Source of the DNA: Pelobates cultripes
Taxonomy: Eukaryota; Chordata; Amphibia; Anura; Pelobatidae
Assembly: GCA_933207985.1 (NCBI GenBank)
Contig: OW240916.1
Span: forward strand, 320,286,336 to 320,350,335
Direction: 5' to 3'
DNA length: 64,000 nucleotides
In this document: positions 1-11,395 of the stretch, piece after piece
How the letters are laid out: each line of letters opens with the position of its first letter
Position numbering within the stretch: position 1 is the stretch's first letter
Notes under the pieces: generated by a model
Told to the model about the DNA's origin: nothing
Database searches by the model: none
What the model saw: only the letters and a program-made list of their open reading frames with translations
Translations under genes and position numbers: made by a program

Positions 1-203
1 ATAAGGATCTTTACACTTCAAAGCAATCCAATGCCCACTGCTTTGGCACCCACTTTGCTGCTGTCCCAATGACCAGAGCACAGAACCAGAGAGCAAATCT
101 ATTCAAAAACCCAATAGGCTAGACAGACAGTGATTCATTAGGAGGCCACTTTATTTCCATCACCAAGGGATGTTCTAGAGCACAGCTATCCTTTTGGTTT
201 TCC

Positions 204-424
204 AGCTGCTGGGGATTACGTTTCCAATGATGATACGTCTTCCTCCTAGCTATTATGGGAAACCTAGACCAAAATCACTGGAGTGCTTCAAGATACCCAT
301 CAATGTTCTAATCCAGAGTCTAGAATTGGATAAACTGACATTACCTGCACATAGAGACAGCCTGAGTTAGATTGTTTCCTTTATGAACTCAAGACAAAAG
401 AATACCATACTCAGAGTTACTCCT
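204..424 (+). repeat. left arm of a long-range inverted repeat
   Basis: This ~220-bp stretch is present in inverted orientation at 9869-10120. Shared blocks include CTAGCTATTATGGGAAACCT and CACATAGAGACAGCCTGAGT. The two copies differ by substitutions and small indels, so they are old copies of one family. The family is not identified. Positions 1-203 before it show nothing recognisable. Confidence 0.8.
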
Positions 425-2297
425 CTAAGTATTACAAATTCAAATAGTTTTCATAGTATGAAACCATTTTAAAAGTTTATCACAAAATATTAAATCATCT
501 GAAAACCTTGTCCAGTAATATTAAATCGAGGCCCCTGTTAGTGCTTTGGTAGTTTCCGTTTTGTATCCAGGGGTCAAGTCCTTGGGAAAAAAGTGTGGGA
601 ACCCCCCACCTCCCCCAAAAAATAAAATGATACGCTCGTATGCATATATATTACATACTTACTTCTGACTTTATGAATCATACCAGCAATGGGTTCTGTG
701 ATAGTCTGACACTCAGCCACCCATTGCTGCTCAGGCTAATGCTGAGCCCAAGCAGCACAGAGGGGAAGGGTTGTTGGGGACGATTATTCAGAACTTCGTC
801 ATGTTGCAGTTGCATTATAATGGGTTACGTGCACCTTTGTTCAAATTGCCAATGATGCAAATTGTATGTGGTGATAAGTATCAGCTGTATTACGCTTCAC
901 TATCATGTATATGAAACCCGTATCGGTGATCTTTGGAAACGTATTGGAATTTTGCGGCCTTGAATATCCACTGATTGTTATCAACCGTTTACGGAGTATA
1001 CTTACGGACAACACTGAAGGCGAGCCCTAAACTGATACCCTCTGGACACTCAAGCCAAATATAATCTTTGAAAATAAGTGAAAAATAAAATGAAGGCATG
1101 TACAGGTGACCAGTAAAAATATAAAATAAGGTGACATTTATGGCATATCATTGATGACTTGGCACTCATGGTGTTGTACCATATCTAATCAATTTCCCTA
1201 GGGCACTCAGGCAGAGAATCATACGAACCCTAGTTCACAAGAGTTTATGTGCCAAAGGCCATCCTGGCTTACAAGCATGGGTAACATGCCAGGTGGATTG
1301 GCTATTAAAATGTAAATTGTCAGGAATTCAACAAAGCTGAATTGGATATTTTTCCCCCTAACACAGCTAGTGTAGCTAATATGTTAAATGAACACTATAA
1401 CATTAGTAATACCAACATGCAGAGTGTCCTAGAACCTATTTAGGCTTCTACTCTAATAATGCTTCTCCACGATTAATGTCAATAGTCACAGAACTCCGCT
1501 CTGCACGTGGAAGCACCCACTAGGGGCTGTCATGAGGATAGCTAGCAGGATTGAGTTCACACTTGATATGAAGAACATTTTGCACATGCAAACAAGCAGA
1601 AGCAAAAGGCCAGGGTCACTGCACCAAACAACTTCATTGAGATAAAGTGGTCTGGGTGCTTATAGTGCCAATGTAAACGCGCTTGACGTTTATTCACTAA
1701 AGACAAACGTATTCCTGACACTATAGTGTTTAACTATTTAGGTTCCCATGCGGGACTGGGGCCGCGTACTCCGCCCTGTCCCTTTTCATCCTAAACCCTC
1801 AACCTTTTAATCTCCCTGTCACCCCCAACCCTCCCCCCCTTTTTTCCCCCTTCTTCTCCACTTACAGCCATTTCGCCTCTTTACCTTTTACGACTTATTC
1901 TTAACTTTCTGACTCGCCACCTTCCCTCCCTACTTAACCCCTATTTCCCTCTTCACCTCAACTATCATATCATACTTGACTAATTTGGAACATTCCCCAT
2001 ACACATCTCATTAGCCAAAACAGACACATCACGGTAGACAGGAGGTTCCATGGACCCAACACAATGCTTCACTCTTCCCTCGGGCGGTCAGTCTTTGCAC
2101 ATGACTTGGACCCACACTAGGATCTGCCCTCGAACGCCCTCGAGGTAGGACTACACAAATACACATCAAACAGCAGTACATTACACGCCCCTGGGAACAT
2201 GTCGAGGGACAACCTAAACCACGAAGGCTCAGCTCCCTAGCCCTAAGCTGAGCAGACAAGATGACACAATATAAAGAAAGAAGGACTAAAAGGTGGC
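425..2297. other. non-coding stretch, no gene recognised
   Basis: No convincing coding segment on either strand; the open frames here are short and low in complexity. Positions about 1770-1960 are strongly pyrimidine-rich (runs of C and T). The rest is AT-rich sequence without recognised repeats. Confidence 0.5.
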
Positions 2298-2510
2298 AGA
2301 TTAAATAAACCAGCCACCCATATAGACCTGGTATCCTTAAAGAAGAAATTGCTCTAAATTAAGTAGATGGACAATGCCAAGTACAGAGCAAAAAAGTAGA
2401 ACTATCTAATCTTTATTGGTCCCTCATAAGGAACAATAAATATAAAAAATATATACAACTGTGTACTAACTAGGTGATAAACACACAAAAAAATAGTGAT
2501 AGTAAATAAT
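2298..2510 (+). repeat. pseudo-LTR, inverted copy (distal arm)
   Basis: Reverse complement of 6690-6902 at high identity by eye. Shared blocks include CCCATATAGACCTGGTATCC and ACAACTGTGTACTAACTAGG. It lies at the 3' side of the minus-strand Penelope-like element and faces the other copy. Confidence 0.85.
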
Positions 2511-4400
2511 AAATAGCAAATGTTAAAAAGTAGGACCTCTCACTGTAATAGATCCAATTAGTAACGTGGATAGTGTCTAGATATGTTGCAAATAGTTGCA
2601 TGAAAATAGACACTCTGTGTAAACCACTAAATGGATCAGGGAGGGTATAAATAGATCTAATATAGCCCCTATAGTAAGGAAAATGGTTATATAGACCCTC
2701 CAGGGGGATATATGGAAGAGTATTAGGAAAACGGGTATTTATGACAATAGGTGATAACACTCCCCAGATATACTAAATCGATCTCAAGATTAGTACTGGA
2801 GGATAGAGATTAGCCGCGATTGCAATACCATAAAATAAAGAATAAAATATAAAGGATAAATAATAATAAGTACTCTTATTCTTATGTCTATGAGACAGTA
2901 CAGAAGAAAAGTAAGATAATACTGTATACCGCTATAGTGAAACAAACTGCGGGTGACCCAAAGATAGGGTGTAGCCGTAATTCGTCATAAGACCGAGGCG
3001 ACATCAGAGCGTCTCGCAATATTATAGGCAATTAGTGTGACCAAAAACCCAAATCTCACCCTGTAGTTCATGTAGTGCAGTATACTTCTGTATATATGAA
3101 TAAGAGTTTAAAGATATTGGATACCGTGGAGCCTTACGTATATATTGTATCCTACAATACTATAGGCGATTTGGGGTAGGGAATCCCTAAGTAAAGGTCT
3201 CCGAGGTTATCAAATAAATGATACTAATACATAATCCAATCCCCACTAGCAGTCTCTCAAAGAGAGGGAAACATCATGAGAAACCAGTGGTCCTAGTAGA
3301 AAATCATCCGTAGTGACAGAGAGATTGGCCCAACGCGCATTTCGGTGATACCTTTCGCCTTTGTCAAGAGCTGACTGTGGGCTACATCGTGCCTCTTTTT
3401 AAACCCACTAGGGGTACCCCCATAAAAAGCGGGACGTCACATATCGACCGCCAATTGTATTGGTAAAGGGGCGTGTCTTATGAGAAAGAGAGGGGCTATT
3501 AGACATTATTGCAAAGAGTGCATTAACTCCAAAGTTGCTGGATAAATAAGATACCCATTCATATGTGCCTAAAGGGAGATGAATTGTGAAGAGGCATTCA
3601 TGTGAAGGGAATGTTCAAAGAGTGATGTGTTGAGTTCTAAGTAGTACTGTTACAGATGAATAAAACTCCAAAGTTACCAAGCGTATTGGCAAGGTTAACC
3701 CTTCATATGTCCTGAAAAGGGCTTCATTAGTTGTAAAGGGGTGATGTTATAAAGGAAAGAGGTTTAGTGGCGTTTGATTCCAAATAGCACTATAGGAAAT
3801 AACCTCAAATGCCATAGGTAGACCTTCATGTATCCTAAGGGGAAGTTATGTTAAAAAGAAGATAGTTCAATAGTGAAAATGTTTGATAATGCCAAGAATA
3901 TAGTATTCTAAATGACACTTATTGGAAAAAATAATTCATAATTAGACCATATTTATATGAAAATCACCTGGCTTTCTATGCATCAGTCTGAGAATCTATG
4001 TTTCTTTAGCAGAGATAGAAAGGTGAATCAGTGTGAATTATACCATTCAGGTTGAGGTCTAATTACTTCCAGAACAGAGAAAAGTGAGTGCAGAGAAGCA
4101 GTCTCAAATTAAATGTTATAGTTATTAATTATGGAGCCATAGGTGATTTTACCGATGTAATGAAAGTATGATGGTATGCTACCTAGACAACCTTCAGATG
4201 GATAGATTGTTAAATAACATGGTTAAGGGATACAGAAAGTAGGCGTATATTTAAGTAAGCCTAAAAAGATCAATAACCTTATAGATGGAACAACCAGGGT
4301 GTTAGAGGTTCAAATGAAAGGTGCAAATGAAAAGCCTTCGTTGAGGCCTTTTGGTTGAAGGGTTTTTAGTTGATAAATCCAAAAGCTCTCCCTTTGTCTC
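2511..4400 (-). other. 3' non-coding part of the Penelope-like element
   Basis: Sequence between the endonuclease-coding end and the distal pseudo-LTR. It has no open frame of note. Positions about 3520-3900 look like three diverged tandem units of roughly 120-150 bp, each with a CCAAAG or CTCAAA start and a later block like TTCATATGTCCTGAAAAGGG. A hammerhead-like motif lies at 3328-3371 on the minus strand. Confidence 0.45.
3328..3371 (-). ncRNA. hammerhead-ribozyme-like motif in the Penelope-like element
   Basis: On the minus strand the order of parts fits a type I hammerhead: a stem I 5' strand GCTC (3368-3371), a core TTGACAA (3361-3367) where the consensus is CUGANGA, a stem II region, GAAA (3340-3343), a short palindromic stem III region, a GTT cleavage triplet (3332-3334), and a stem I 3' strand GGGC (3328-3331) pairing with GCTC with one G-U wobble. 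Stem II is irregular: an extra GGCGAAA precedes the hairpin GGT-ATC-ACC. Hammerheads are known from Penelope-like elements. The core deviates at C3 and G8, both changed so that a pair could be kept (U-A). Activity is unproven. Confidence 0.35.
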
Positions 4401-4406
4401 AAGGAC

Positions 4407-6695
4407 CTATCGTTGCCCCTTTCCTTTATCTCTTCGTACAAATTCGAGCCCTAGTGGGCTACCAGAGTGTTGTTCCTTCAAATGACAACCAATGGGGGTA
4501 TCAGTAGTTAACTTGGGGGACCTAACATGTTCCTTTATTCTCTCCTTGAATGGTCTAAATGTTTTGCCTACATATTGTAACTTACAGACACATGTAAGCA
4601 AGTAAACAGAAAGCAGAATTACAATTAAAAAATTACTTAATATTGAAACACTGTTTCCGATCGCTGTCCGTTACTTTTTTGGAGTCATGTTTTATGTATT
4701 TACATGCGACACAGTGTCCACATTGGTAAGAACCCATGACTGGAGTGTTCAGCCAGGTTTATGTGGTTGGAAGTTGGACTTGAAAGTGGCTTGGAACCAA
4801 CAGGTCTCTGAGGTTTTTCCCTCTACGTGCAGTAATTCTTCTTTTTTGCCAAATATCCGTTTTAGATGTGTATCTTCCAGTAGTAAGAGCCAAACCTTTT
4901 GTATGCCGTTCCTTACTTTGTCCCATCCTGCATCGTATGTAGCGATCATGCGTGGTGAAATTTGGGAATTTGTTGGTGTTTCAGATTGGTTAGTAGTTAG
5001 TAATGTACCTCTATCAACCTCTAGAGCTCTCCTGTAAGCTTTTTTAAAGCATTTATTCGGGTAACCTTTATCTTTGAATTGTTGTCTCAAGATGTTTGCT
5101 TTGGACTTAAAGTCCTCGAGGTCACTACAGTTCCTATGGGCTCTAAGATACTGCCCAGTAGGTATGCCAGATTTCAGGGGTCTGGGATAAAAGATCTCCC
5201 AGTGAAGGAGGCTGTGGGTTTCTTAAAGAGTGTAGTCACGATGGATTGGTTACTGATGGAGATTGTGAGGTCCAAAAAGTTTAGCATGTTGCCCCCAAAT
5301 TCTGAGGTAAAACGTAGATTGAGATCGTTTTCGTTTAGAAGAGATGCACTAAAGTCTTCCCTAGTGCCTGTCCATATGATCAAAACGTTGTCAATATATC
5401 TGGCCCACAGATGTATCAGGGGCCTATATGATGAAAAACGATCAGACGCCACAATTGCTTCCTCCCACCAAACTGGCCGTCCCCATCGCCGTGCCCCGTA
5501 TTCGGTGGTAGAATTTATCATTAAAGAGGCAGTAATTGTGGCGAAGGATAAATTCAAGGAGTTCCAAAGTGAACATAGTGTTCGTGAAAATTCGGTCCCT
5601 TCTTGTCCAGATAGTATTGGACGTGCTAAATACCCCCATCGTGAGGTATGGACGAATAAAGGGCCTCTACGTCCAAACTACATAGCACTACTGACTCGTG
5701 TAGTGTTAGGTTGTACAAGAGAGCTAGAGTCTGTTTGGTGTCCTGAATGAAGGATGGTAAGGACTCTACATGAGCACGGAGGATTTTATCTAGGTAAATA
5801 CCATTTTGGGTAACATTATCCACTCCGGATACTATTGGATGTCCGGGGGGGTGGGGGGGGAGGTGGGGATATCCCTGGATAACACCCCTCTACTGCGGCC
5901 CCTGTCCAAAATCTGTTTATAGTCATGTAGAAATGTATTAGGGTCTGCCTTGAGAAGATGGTAAGTATCCTTATCCTCAAGTATCTTAAGAGCCATCCCT
6001 ACATAGTCAGATGAGTTCATAATGACTATGTTGCCCCCTTTGTCAGCCGGTTTAACTGTAATTGTGTTGTCAAGTCTCAAGGAGTGGAGGGCTTTATTCT
6101 CTTGTTTTGTTAGGTTCATATTTGGATACAGTTTTAGATCCCTACAATTAATATTTTCTATCTCAAACTTAACAGACTCCAGAAAGAATTTGATATTTTT
6201 GAAACTCCCTATATTGGGTGTAAAACGGCTCTGGGGTTTCAAATTCGTGGTATTGGTGTCACTTTCGTCTATGAGAGATATTAAGGTCATTAGACAACCA
6301 CAGTCTTTATCAAGTAGTCCTAGGTCTTTTGTCTTTCTCTCAATTTTGATTTGATGATATTTACAAAGAGCCAAATGATTGTCGGGGTGCAGGATCGTAC
6401 AGTTGATCTAATTCTAAAAAAATTCACCTCTTTTTTGAGGATACCTCTTGAATTGGTTTGGTTAGACGTACTAGGGATGGGAGTCAGTTGGGGGGACTGT
6501 GTTGGTGTTTACCTGTTATCAAAATCATTATCAGAGGAGTCATAGTCTGAAGTCATCATGTTGTCAGAGTTAGTTCTGACCAAGTGTAAAGGAGTTGTAC
6601 ACGTTACCAGTTTCGTAATCTTTCAGGTCACGAACAAACTTCTGATGTTTTCTGATTTTGATTGATTGTTGGTACCTGTCCAGGTTTTGTTTATT
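4407..6695 (-). pseudogene. Penelope-like polyprotein relic (RT plus GIY-YIG endonuclease)
   Basis: Conceptual translation on the minus strand, in at least four frame pieces. 6695-6590: N-terminal region containing RKHQKFVRDLKDYETGNVY. 6374-5832: segment with KPADKGGNIVIM, a Penelope signature. 5823-5626: RT palm motif A, SLDVEALYSSIPHD. 5639-5442: RGTAMGT motif. 5557-5174: RT motif C reads YIDN (5387-5398) instead of the usual YIDD, then LNFLDLTI. 5090-4749: thumb region with FKDKGYP. About 4740-4680: the C-G-x-C-x-x-C linker. 4601-4407: GIY-YIG segment LQYVGKTFRPFKERIKEH. Family role: target-primed reverse transcription in the nucleus. This copy is inactive because of its frameshifts and the altered motif C residue. 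Confidence 0.85.
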
Positions 6696-6902
6696 TACTA
6701 TAGCTATTTTTTTGTGTGTTTATCACCTAGTTAGTACACAGTTGTATATATTTTTATATTTCTTGTTCCTTATGAGGGACCAATAAATATTACTTAGCTA
6801 TACTTTTTTGCTCTGTACTTGGCATTGTCCATCTACTTAATTTAGAGCAATTTTTCCTTTATGGATACCAGGTCTATATGGGTGGCTGATTTATTTAATC
6901 TT
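6690..6902 (-). repeat. pseudo-LTR, proximal arm
   Basis: Lies at the 5' side of the minus-strand Penelope-like coding region and runs into its first codons. It is the inverted partner of 2298-2510. Confidence 0.85.
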
Positions 6903-7529
6903 TCTCTATTTCGTTTTTGGGGTTATGCCCCGTAGTATCCGACAGCCACTACGACTCTGGTGGAGCGGTTTGTTCCACTCCTAACCATTGTTGTATCTTT
7001 TTCATGACACAATATAAGCTCACATCAGAGATCAATGGGCCTTTGAGAATTAAATTGTACAGTTTCTATGTGATAATCCCCTCATATGCTATATTTTCAC
7101 ACGAAAAAGCCATACCACCCTGTTTCAAGACACACAATGGGAGTGTATTTACTTGAATCTATGTAACTAAAGGAATGTTAATGTCTTGTTTCTCTGTCAC
7201 TCTGTAACTGTATAACTTTCTACCTCTTCACACCAAAAACAATAAACAAAGATTACCAAAAAAAATAACTATTTAGGTCCCTAACCCTCCTTGCATCCCA
7301 TGTGAAAGGTGTTTTAACTGACTTTTTTCCTATACTGCAACAATCTAATTGTAGCTGGCTCTGTCTCCACAGCTGTAATAGCCAAATTTGATGATCTCAG
7401 CCAACCCAGTGCTTTTATTTACCCCCACTCTCTGTGCATGTGCAGCAAAACACTATAATGTGTCAATAAGCATTTCCTCATAGAGATGCATTGAATCTTT
7501 GCAGGGTATGGAGATGCTGAATGCTAGTC

Positions 7530-7680
7530 TGAGTGACTGCCACTAGGGGTGTTACTAGGCAGCAATGTAAACACTGCCGTTTCCCTGAAAAGGCAGTGTT
7601 TAAATTAAAATGACACTCTACTGACACCAGAACAACTACATTAAGCCGTAGTGGGTCTGGTGTCTATAGTGCCATTTCTA
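7530..7680 (+). mobile_element. T2-type MITE relic
   Basis: Contains the hairpin AACACTGCC...GGCAGTGTT and the block CCAGAACAACTACATTAAGC followed by a decayed GTCTATAGTGCC end. The same blocks, in the same order, close the well-preserved MITE at 13927-14384. Terminal TTAAAGG motifs are not intact. The flanking 6903-7529 shows no gene. Confidence 0.55.
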
Positions 7681-7975
7681 TGTAAATTCGCTATGGTTAA
7701 TTGTTGAGTGAATCAACCCCTATTTGAAATCAAAAAATTTCAAACATTAGTAAGAAATCCTGTAATTTGCAATCACTGACAGGCCAGACATTAGGTATGA
7801 CAGTCATTTTGTTAAGATATACAGGAGATCCCACTAACCAGGCTGCATTGGGTATTACACTCATATCACACGGCCGTGAATTATTTATTAATGCATTTCA
7901 TAATAGAATTAACTAATAACTCTAATTGCAAAAGAATTGCATAAATGAGGCATGGTGTATAGCAGTAATAGATAT

Positions 7976-8068
7976 CCTCGGCACTCCAAATGCTTCTGGA
8001 CTACCTTCCCCACAATGCTCAGCCAGCGTTTAGCTTGGCTGAGGCTCATGGAAAATGTAGTCTATAAA
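7976..8068. mobile_element. palindromic MITE relic
   Basis: An imperfect palindrome: GGCACTCCAAATGCTTCTGG on the left, GCTCAGCCAGCG / TTGGCTGAG at the centre, and a decayed TGTAGTCTATAAACATT on the right. It matches the family at 21666-21776 (GGCACTC...ACTACA...CATAATGCTGGC). Confidence 0.55.
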
Positions 8069-8259
8069 CATTGTGTAGGGTGAGAGGGTTGAGGTACACT
8101 GGGAATGAGGATCCTCTCACAGACCTGGTCTCGAGGTTAATCCCAGACCTCCCACTGTACCAAGGCTGCCACCATCACCACCACCACACGATCTCAGCCT
8201 GTAGCACAATAAAGCAGGGTTATTTACCGGGCTTTGAGTCCAGGATCCGGGCCTGGAAG

Positions 8260-8900
8260 TCAGCTCCCACCCTCATCCCAGCATCTGTAAGAGAAAGGAC
8301 AGAGCTCTAACCCGGGCCTGGCCGGGGACAGACACACAGACAGCAGACAGACAGGGTGCTCAGTCACAAAGTTCAAGGTTACCACCGTGCTCGTCGCCGC
8401 TGACGCTCTCCTCCGAGTAACGGCCATTGGAGGCGCTGGGCAGGCTCTTGGTGCCGTTGGAGCAGCTCTTGCCGAGGAAGTCAGTGGATTTCTCCATCAT
8501 ACCCGGCATGGCGGCTGGCTCGGTCAGTCCCCGCTCGGGGTGGGTCGGTGGGTGTGAGGTCGGAGGGACTCGTTCATCCGGGGCTGCCATCGGCGCACTC
8601 ATACGCAACCTCAACACCTCCCCCTGATGCAGCTCCTGCCATCTGACTGCCTGTCAGCCAGAGGAGATACCTGCGCCGACCCTCGGCTTGCCCCCCTGGA
8701 CTGGGGCTGCGGGGAATGGGGTTGCTGGGTGGCTGTGGCACCGCAGGGAGGCAGGAGTCTGGGATCGGGGCAGACAGTCCATGTCCCCCGCTGAACTTTT
8801 TCACTTGGTGGAAGCGGCCACCGTGAGCCATGTGTCCTGCGGCCAGTGACGGCTGCTCACACAGGGCCCGCAGGCTGTAACGGACTGCCACTCCCAGCAC
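8260..8900 (-). promoter_or_regulatory. CpG-island-like segment around the RCOR-like exon
   Basis: This stretch is GC-rich and full of CpG dinucleotides, in sharp contrast to the AT-rich sequence on both sides. It covers the RCOR-like first exon (8383-8509) and its upstream side. No TATA box is evident. CpG density was judged by eye and the limits are approximate. The island could also drive plus-strand transcription. Confidence 0.6.
8383..8509 (-). CDS. first coding exon of a CoREST-family gene, RCOR3-like (partial)
   Basis: Starts at ATG 8509 in a strong Kozak context (GCCGCCATG) and encodes 42 residues beginning MPGMMEKSTDFLGKSCSNG and ending with an acidic VSGDEHG. It stops at a possible donor, G|GTAACC, with the last codon split after its first base. 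CoREST proteins are scaffolds joining LSD1/KDM1A and HDAC1/2 in nuclear repressor complexes. RCOR3 is known to begin with MPGMMEK, followed by a Ser/Asn/Gly-rich stretch and an acidic DEH motif before the conserved MRVG segment; this exon has the same plan. The ELM2 and SANT exons are not in the window. It lies downstream of SERINC5 exon 6 on the same strand. Alternatives are a nested gene, a duplicated or captured fragment, or an assembly join. Identity rests on a short, poorly conserved N-terminus. Confidence 0.55.
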
Positions 8901-9868
8901 ACTCAGCCAGCACCTCACTTAGATTCAGTCCTACAGGGCAGTCCTGGTGTGAGAGCTCAGCTTTTACCATCATATCTCTATTATTATCCAAGGGTGAATC
9001 ACATTTATATAGAGAGATGCATGTTATTACAGTGGATATAGTATGGTTTATATGCTTTATTAGTGCAATGTTTCCAATTACCTCACCTAATAAACTATCC
9101 CACAACTTCTACACTACACGAATACTACTAAATTTCCTACAATACCCAAACACCTCCCACACTATTCTAACCCCCTACACTACCCTAATACTAACCCGTA
9201 ACCTCCCACACTAATACTACTCAAAGGGCAGGTCCTGCATGCCTACTAACGGTAACGACATTCCTGCTGTGGATAAAATGCAGGAATGTTGTTCCCATGT
9301 GTTCCTATAGGACTCGAGCCCTTTTTGTATCCAATATATATATACACATACACACACACACACGTTGAGTCTGGGTCCGCCACACCTTAGAGTCTGAATC
9401 TTGCATGTCGATTCTCTCCTGCTGATCACAGGCATTCCTATTAATAAACAAACTCTCTAAGAGCTCGGTTTGGTGTGGTTTGACGTAACAGGCAGGCCGA
9501 CAATCACTAACAGAGCCTTCTTGGTTGATCATTATAGTTTCACGTTTTGTAATGAATTCTATCAGCAAAACTTCAAGTCCTGCTCTACTAGTGAGGATTA
9601 AAACGTACTTGCCACTACAGGCCTAGAGAGCCCATGGTACTCTCACCAAGGATTCATTGCTACTCTCTGAAGCTGAGCTTTCCTTTGCCACTGGCTAGCG
9701 GACAATATGACATTTTTAGCCCTGCTATTATATGTGATAATATAGAGCTTTTGTAAACTTGGTGTGTTTGGACTTCAGAAAACTGAGACATATCCCGTCC
9801 TCCACATCCAGTGTGAATTATTCAGCATGAGGACTGCCATTCCCATTATCCATGCCTGTCAGGATAAA
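8901..9868. other. non-coding stretch with a CA microsatellite
   Basis: No gene recognised. A TA/CA simple repeat lies at about 9334-9363. Positions 9100-9220 are rich in AC/CTA-type words (CTACACTACCC and similar), low in complexity. Confidence 0.5.
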
Positions 9869-10120
9869 GGTGAAGTACTCTAAATATGGTATTCTTTTGT
9901 CTTTAGTTGGTTTTGAGTTCCTAGAATAAAGTAAACAATCTAACTCAGGCTGTCTCTATGTGCAGGTGATGTCAGTTTATCCGATTCTAGACTCTGGATT
10001 AGAACGTACTCTAGATTAGAACGTCGATGGATAATTTGAAGCACTCCAGTGGTTCTAGTCTAGGTTTCCCATAATAGCTAGGAAGAATAAACCTCATCAT
10101 GGGAAATGTAGTCCCCAGCT
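9869..10120 (-). repeat. right arm of the long-range inverted repeat
   Basis: Inverted partner of 204-424; see that entry. Read on the minus strand it contains AGCTGGGGACTACATTTCCC at its start, a word common in frog palindromic MITEs, then the shared CTAGCTATTATGGGAAACCT block. It carries a short internal duplication (ACGTTCTAATC.AGAGT twice) not seen in the left arm. Confidence 0.8.
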
Positions 10121-11183
10121 TTCTTTATTACAACTAGATACATGTCTGACAAAACTTTAACACGAGTTCATCAACACAAAATCTTTCTGGGCGTTTGGCC
10201 AAGAGAGGATGTGAGGGGCCTCTAAACTATCACATACAAGGACACGACATTTGTTACAGAAGAGCAGAAGCTAAAGGAAAAAAATTAAAAATCTAAAGTC
10301 AGTGAAAAATCCCAAGGAGACTTAAAGAAACAGTCATAGAGCAATGTCTCCAATTAACCATCAGTCCTCAAAGCACAGCTTATACTTTACAGACAACACA
10401 AACAGTAATCTACATAGAACGTGTTTAAAATGATCTACAAATCCAGAAAAATAAACCCCGAACAGCAGGCAGCACTAGCAAGAAGCATTTTTGGTTTGGG
10501 TGTGCAACCTCTCTAACTACAAAACACAAAGCCAGCCAGTGATCAGACTCCTATTTTACTCCAGACCAACAATAACATTGATAATGAATTTATGCCAACC
10601 GCCACCAGAGAGATACAGGAGGTTCTCCTCATCTACAAGCGAGATCGCAGCCAATTACTCAGCGATTAGTAATGGACTATACACTGTACCTTTAATTCAA
10701 AGGGGCTTATTCTCTAAACCCCAACTTGCAGTGAACGCCAATCTGCATTATTCAGGCTGATTTAGCCAAGCTATGACTATTGTGGAGTTGGAGAATTTTT
10801 CTAAATCATTTTTTTGCATAAGAATGTTCAGTTTAATTTTCAATTTGCTGCAATTTGGTGTTTAATGAACAGACCACTTGTCTAATCACATACATGATGT
10901 CTGAAAAACAAAGACTTTGTAACAATTCAGAGGGAGATTAAAAGCGGTCACGGAGGAGTACCCCTAACTCTATGTGAAAATTCATGTTTAACTATGCAGG
11001 AACCGTCTAACTTCCTGACCCAACGTCTTCTGTCTCAGTGGAGTTTGGGAACCAGAATGCATTTCCTACATATCAGTTACACATAAAATATATTACTACC
11101 TGTCCCAAGAGAAAAACCAATGTATTTTTCCCAGTAAAAATATAGGTCTGAAAAAGGATGTGGACAATCTAAATGGTACTTAC
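10121..11183. other. SERINC5 intron 6 sequence, nothing recognised
   Basis: AT-rich intronic sequence after the exon 6 donor. I looked here and further left for SERINC5 exon 7 (expected to encode a segment like QPxSGLLQ) and did not find it. Confidence 0.5.
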
Positions 11184-11395
11184 ATTTTTGTACACAGGGG
11201 GAAAATGCCACCAGCGTTACTAGCAAGCACAGACCACCATTGACACCGAGAAAGATTTTGTTGAGCAAGCATCCTTCCGGGTGCGTGTAGAAGTAAGCCA
11301 ACAATGCCAGCGCCCCAACAGCCACCGAGTACAGGATGAGGGTGACAAACGCCAGTGCCGCACTCCAAAAGGTCTTATGGACTTGAGCAGACGTC
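11184..11395 (-). CDS. SERINC5: SERINC5 exon 6
   Basis: 212 bp; acceptor CGCAG|GACG and donor AAAAT|GTAAGTAC. It completes the Trp codon left by exon 5 and encodes a transmembrane segment (SVAVGALALLAYFYTHP), a loop with a conserved Cys (EGCLLNK), and a second transmembrane segment (FLGVNGGLCLLVTLVAFSP). The ILxGVNGGLCLL block is typical of SERINC5 as against SERINC1-4. This is the last SERINC5 exon I can see; the remaining exons should lie beyond the left edge of the window. Confidence 0.93.

Larger units (their letters stand above)
2298..6902 (-). mobile_element. Penelope-like retroelement with inverted pseudo-LTRs
   Basis: A minus-strand element bounded by two inverted copies of the same ~210-bp sequence (2298-2510 and 6690-6902). 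Its interior encodes, in order, a Penelope-type N-terminal region, reverse transcriptase and GIY-YIG endonuclease (6695 down to 4407), followed by about 1.8 kb of non-coding sequence. Terminal or pseudo-LTR copies in direct or inverted orientation are typical of Penelope-like elements. The coding region is broken by several frameshifts, so the copy is dead. The outer ends were set by where the two arms stop matching; I did not find a target duplication. Confidence 0.85.

Noticed and set aside
1770..1960. Pyrimidine-rich tract as a possible LINE 3' UTR like that at 43.1 kb
   Set aside because: Only base composition is shared; no LINE coding sequence, poly(A) signal or target duplication nearby.
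5079..5750. 223-codon plus-strand frame
   Set aside because: Antisense shadow of the Penelope-like reverse transcriptase, which is recognised on the minus strand.
8510..8617. Upstream in-frame Met codons before the RCOR-like start
   Set aside because: They would extend the protein by a Pro-rich stretch not known in CoREST proteins; the MPGMMEK start has the better Kozak context and family match.
8574..8918. 114-codon minus-strand frame upstream of the RCOR-like exon
   Set aside because: GC-rich, without recognisable domains; more likely 5' UTR or promoter sequence of the CpG island.
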